This document shows positions 61,334-64,000 of a DNA stretch of 64,000 nt, in pieces. The translations under genes were made by a program, and so were the position numbers. Location: assembly GCF_000213655.1 (NCBI RefSeq), contig NC_015554.1:4092001-4156000 (forward strand). The letters are read 5' to 3'. A model generated the notes under the pieces. The model worked only from the letters and a program-made list of their open reading frames with translations, searched no databases and was not told where the DNA came from. Numbering within the stretch: position 1 is the first letter of the stretch; each line of letters begins with the position of its first letter. The stretch comes from Alteromonas naphthalenivorans (GTDB lineage: Bacteria > Pseudomonadota > Gammaproteobacteria > Enterobacterales > Alteromonadaceae).

Positions 61334-62215
61334 GTGAACTGGGATGACTTAAGACTGTTTCTTGGCCTCGCCAGAAATGGAAAAATTAGCATTGCTGCCA
61401 GAAACTTACACCTTGATGCCACCACGCTCATTAGGCGTGTAAAAAGACTGGAGACTGCCCTTAATTGCAATTTGTTCGAGCTAAGCAATAAAGGCTATTT
61501 ACTTACCGATCACGGTAAGCGCTTAGTCAATTACATAGAACATGCAGAGAGGCACATTTTAGAAGCAAAAAATGACTTAACCGACGAGCGTCAGGAGCTT
61601 TCCGGCACGGTAAGGGTTAGTGCTTCTGAAGGGTTTGGTTCTTGGGTGTTAGCTCCAGCATTGGCAGAGTTTAAGCAGCGCTACCCCGCTATTTGCGTGG
61701 AGTTAGTGGCAAACAGCGGCTTTTTAAATATCAATAAACGGGAAGCCGATATTGCCATTTTGCTAGAAAAGCCCACGAAAGGCTTGCTGTACACTAAAAG
61801 ACTTACCGACTACCGCTTAAATTTATACATGCATGAAGATCTAGTAGCAGCGCATGGCGCTCCAACGTCTATCGAGCAACTAAGCCCATTTAACCTAGTA
61901 AGTTACGTGCCCGATTTAATTTATGCGCCACAGCTTAATTTCATTGAAGAATCGCTGCTTTCGCCGCTTCACGCCCTTAAAAGCACCAGTATTAATGCGC
62001 AATTTCAAATGCTACGAAACAAAGCAGGCGTAGGCATTCTGCCTCATTTTATTGCCAAGAATGCCCATGAACTACAACCGGTACTGCAAGATAAAATAAA
62101 CATTACCCGTACCTTTTGGCTGGCAACTCACCGCGATGTAAGGCACTTAGCCAGGGTGAATGTATTTTTAGATTGGTTGAACGATACCGTGCAACAACAC
62201 GCTGACATCTTTTGA
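61334..62215 (+). CDS. LysR-type regulator, divergent from mmsA-mmsB
   Basis: This 293-residue LysR-type regulator has the helix-turn-helix LRLFLGLARNGKISIAARNLHLDATTLIRRVKRLE and a substrate-binding domain resembling regulators of semialdehyde/amino acid catabolism. The 128-bp gap to mmsA holds both promoters. It begins with GTG or the adjacent in-frame codon (61334). A strong terminator follows at 62268. Confidence 0.88.
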   Translation: MNWDDLRLFLGLARNGKISIAARNLHLDATTLIRRVKRLETALNCNLFELSNKGYLLTDHGKRLVNYIEHAERHILEAKNDLTDERQELSGTVRVSASEGFGSWVLAPALAEFKQRYPAICVELVANSGFLNINKREADIAILLEKPTKGLLYTKRLTDYRLNLYMHEDLVAAHGAPTSIEQLSPFNLVSYVPDLIYAPQLNFIEESLLSPLHALKSTSINAQFQMLRNKAGVGILPHFIAKNAHELQPVLQDKINITRTFWLATHRDVRHLARVNVFLDWLNDTVQQHADIF

Positions 62216-62267
62216 ACTAGCCACAGGTTTGCCATGTTACTGTTTTCGCTAAGTTACACCTACATAA

Positions 62268-62291
62268 AAAAAGCGCCCGAAGGCGCTTTTT
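62268..62291. terminator. Bidirectional rho-independent terminator
   Basis: AAAAAGCGCC (62268-62277) pairs perfectly with GGCGCTTTTT (62282-62291) around a CGAA tetraloop. It serves the LysR gene and the convergent TonB receptor gene. Confidence 0.92.
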
Positions 62292-62311
62292 AGTGTTCTT
62301 TCTATTACATT

Positions 62312-64000
62312 TTAGAATGCGTAAGTTAGGCTCACAGAACCATTCACTGGTGCACCATAAAAGCCTATAGTATGTAGGCTAGTAATGTATTTTTCGTCAA
62401 AAATATTGTTGATGTTTGCACGCAAGGTAAGGTCGTTGGTTACCGCGTAGGTTGCATAGGCATTTGCTAAGAAGTAGCTGCCCTGCTCTACGTTGTAATC
62501 GGTGTTGCTGATTTCAGATTGCCATCTGCCGCCTAAGCCAACGGTAAGTGCTGGTACAGCTGGTAGTTCATAACCCAATTGGAAAGTCACTACATCACGT
62601 GGAGCCCATAGGTTCGCATCATTGCCCGCTTCATCTTCCACATCAATTGCGGTATACGATACTTGAACACGCAATGCATCAGTAATTTGACCGACCACTT
62701 CCACCTCAAACCCTTCAGACTCTACCGTAACACCTTCGTAGTAGTACTGCTGGTTTTCTGGGTTAATACCCGCAAAAGCAGCAAGATTTTCTTGGTCTGC
62801 TGTGAAGTATGCGAAGGTCGTTAATAGTGCGTCGTCTAACCACTGCGCTTTCACACCTGCTTCGAAGTTTTTGCCCTTAGTGGGTGCTAAAAATTGCCCC
62901 GACAAGTCGTATTGCTCTTGAGGCTGATACACATCTGAATAGCTTACATAAGTATTGATGTTTTCAGTTACCGCATAGGTCGCCCCAACATACGGGCTAG
63001 CTTCACTTTCTTCATTGTCGATAGTGGTGCCCGCATTGTTACCACTGCGCTCAAAATCAATTGCGTTGAAGCCCGCAATAACAAACAATTCATTGGTGAC
63101 GCTTATTTTGGTAGAGCCAAAATAGCGGGTAAGATCTTGTTCAATATCAGAATACAGCACCGCGTCAAACCAGTCTGGTTCGGCAATGGCATCAAATGCA
63201 TAGGGGAACGCTGGCGTTGCGCCATAGGCAGGCGTATTAGCATAGTCGAAACCGTATTGATACATGGTGTCGGAACTAGAGGCATGACTTACACCAACGT
63301 TCACTTCATGTTGACGGCCGAAGAGCTCGAAAGTACCAAAGGTACGCGCTTCTACTAAGTTTGAATCTATGTCTGAATCATAACGACCGGGCCAGCCTAC
63401 TAAACCTAAGCCCGTGTCTTTATCGATAGTACCGTAAGCATAAAACAACTTATCTTGTTCTTCGTAGCCGCGATAGTTGTAGCTTACTTTCACTTGCCAG
63501 TCGTTATCGAAAATATAGTCGAATTCAACGAAGGCATTGGTGTTTTCTGTGTCCCACATTGCCCATTCTTGCGCTGTGGTATCACTCACATCCCACTCAG
63601 CTTGTGTACCGTCTGTGTAATTAAATACTAACCCGCCCCAATTGTTTCCATCGGTGTTGGCATCTTGGTAAGAGTAGCCCAACGTAATGGTGGCGTTATC
63701 GGTAAGTTGCCCATCTACTACGCCATATAAAAAGGTGCGATCGTTCTCTAAGCCATCTAAGTAAGATTCTTTATCTTCTATAGCACCTACAAAACGTGCA
63801 GCCCAACGGCCATCTTCGGTTAGCAAAGTAGAGTAATCCGCCTGCAAGCGTTTAAAATCAAACGACCCTGCACTCACTGTCACTTCACCACCTTCTTCAT
63901 TGGTGGGGCGTTTACGTACATAGTTTAATGTACCCGATGAATTACCTACACCGGTTAGCAGGCCATTGGCACCACGAATAACTTCAATTTTTTCATAACC
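62312..64000 (-). CDS. TonB-dependent siderophore receptor, partial (N-terminus beyond window)
   Basis: The frame is open from the window edge to a stop at 62312, showing about 562 C-terminal residues. The visible plug end (EVIRGANGLLTGVGNSSGTLNYVRKRP) is typical of FhuE/FpvA-like ferric-siderophore receptors, followed by a barrel ending in the aromatic SVSLTYAF. A GTG at 63883 could be mistaken for a start, but the plug motif upstream shows the gene continues leftwards in its own orientation. The signal peptide and promoter lie outside. Confidence 0.9.
   Translation of the reverse strand, partial: GYEKIEVIRGANGLLTGVGNSSGTLNYVRKRPTNEEGGEVTVSAGSFDFKRLQADYSTLLTEDGRWAARFVGAIEDKESYLDGLENDRTFLYGVVDGQLTDNATITLGYSYQDANTDGNNWGGLVFNYTDGTQAEWDVSDTTAQEWAMWDTENTNAFVEFDYIFDNDWQVKVSYNYRGYEEQDKLFYAYGTIDKDTGLGLVGWPGRYDSDIDSNLVEARTFGTFELFGRQHEVNVGVSHASSSDTMYQYGFDYANTPAYGATPAFPYAFDAIAEPDWFDAVLYSDIEQDLTRYFGSTKISVTNELFVIAGFNAIDFERSGNNAGTTIDNEESEASPYVGATYAVTENINTYVSYSDVYQPQEQYDLSGQFLAPTKGKNFEAGVKAQWLDDALLTTFAYFTADQENLAAFAGINPENQQYYYEGVTVESEGFEVEVVGQITDALRVQVSYTAIDVEDEAGNDANLWAPRDVVTFQLGYELPAVPALTVGLGGRWQSEISNTDYNVEQGSYFLANAYATYAVTNDLTLRANINNIFDEKYITSLHTIGFYGAPVNGSVSLTYAF

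Noticed and set aside
62312..63883. TonB receptor as a complete 523-residue gene starting at GTG 63883
   Set aside because: The frame continues to the window edge and encodes the plug motif upstream of that codon, so the gene is partial and longer.

Overview
The window comes from a heterotrophic marine gammaproteobacterium that looks like an Alteromonadaceae member (Alteromonas/Glaciecola/Colwellia-like). The basis is the gmk-rpoZ-spoT-trmH-recG and hemCDXY gene orders, abundant TonB-dependent receptors, the gene content and moderate GC. No rRNA or tRNA gene is present, so the genus cannot be fixed. Fifty-one genes or gene remnants are described, most of them in tight operons.

Region 1 (1-14.9 kb) is mostly housekeeping. 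It has the start of a Fur-box-controlled secreted protein, a long minus-strand operon gmk-rpoZ-spoT-ridA-trmH-recG-rsmJ-peroxiredoxin, a serine esterase, a diguanylate cyclase, and hemC-hemD-hemX-hemY.

Region 2 (14.9-34 kb) is the most interesting part. A reductive pyrimidine degradation set (dihydropyrimidinase, NCS1 permease, beta-ureidopropionase, beta-alanine aminotransferase, acylating (methyl)malonate-semialdehyde dehydrogenase, a LysR regulator and a RutR-like TetR regulator) lies directly beside a complete coenzyme F420 locus. That locus holds cofG, cofH, cofD, cofC, cofE, an F420:NADPH oxidoreductase (fno), an F420-dependent luciferase-like (LLM) oxidoreductase and a TonB-dependent receptor. 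No dihydropyrimidine dehydrogenase (PreTA/PydA) and no Rut enzyme is present here. A 16-bp palindrome TTTACCnnnnGGTAAA, resembling the RutR operator, occurs twice before the ureidopropionase operon, once before cofG and once before the TonB receptor. A second palindrome, TTTCATAAAyATGAAA, sits at the LysR/aminotransferase divergent promoter and again before the TonB receptor. My reading is one pyrimidine-responsive regulon. In it F420 is made on demand, Fno reduces F420 with NADPH, and the LLM enzyme reduces uracil/thymine to the dihydropyrimidine that HydA, HyuC, the aminotransferase and MmsA convert to acetyl-CoA or propionyl-CoA. The reductase step is inference.

Region 3 (34-36.5 kb) is an AT-rich accessory patch: a 49-bp palindrome resembling two abutted IS ends, a frameshifted orphan Rhs tip, and an AbiE-type (type IV) toxin-antitoxin pair.

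Region 4 (36.5-43.3 kb) is a TPP-riboswitch-led thiamine operon: thiC, a thiD-thiE fusion, thiF, thiS, thiG, thiH.

Region 5 (43.3-64 kb) is mixed: a YHYH-domain lipoprotein, a ThrE-like exporter, ycjX-ycjF, an AhpD-like protein, an MBL hydrolase, a LysR/acyl-CoA dehydrogenase pair flanked by tandem repeats, an efflux operon (HlyD-RbbA-YhhJ type), a second mmsA with mmsB and a divergent LysR (valine-type catabolism), and a TonB siderophore receptor running off the right edge.
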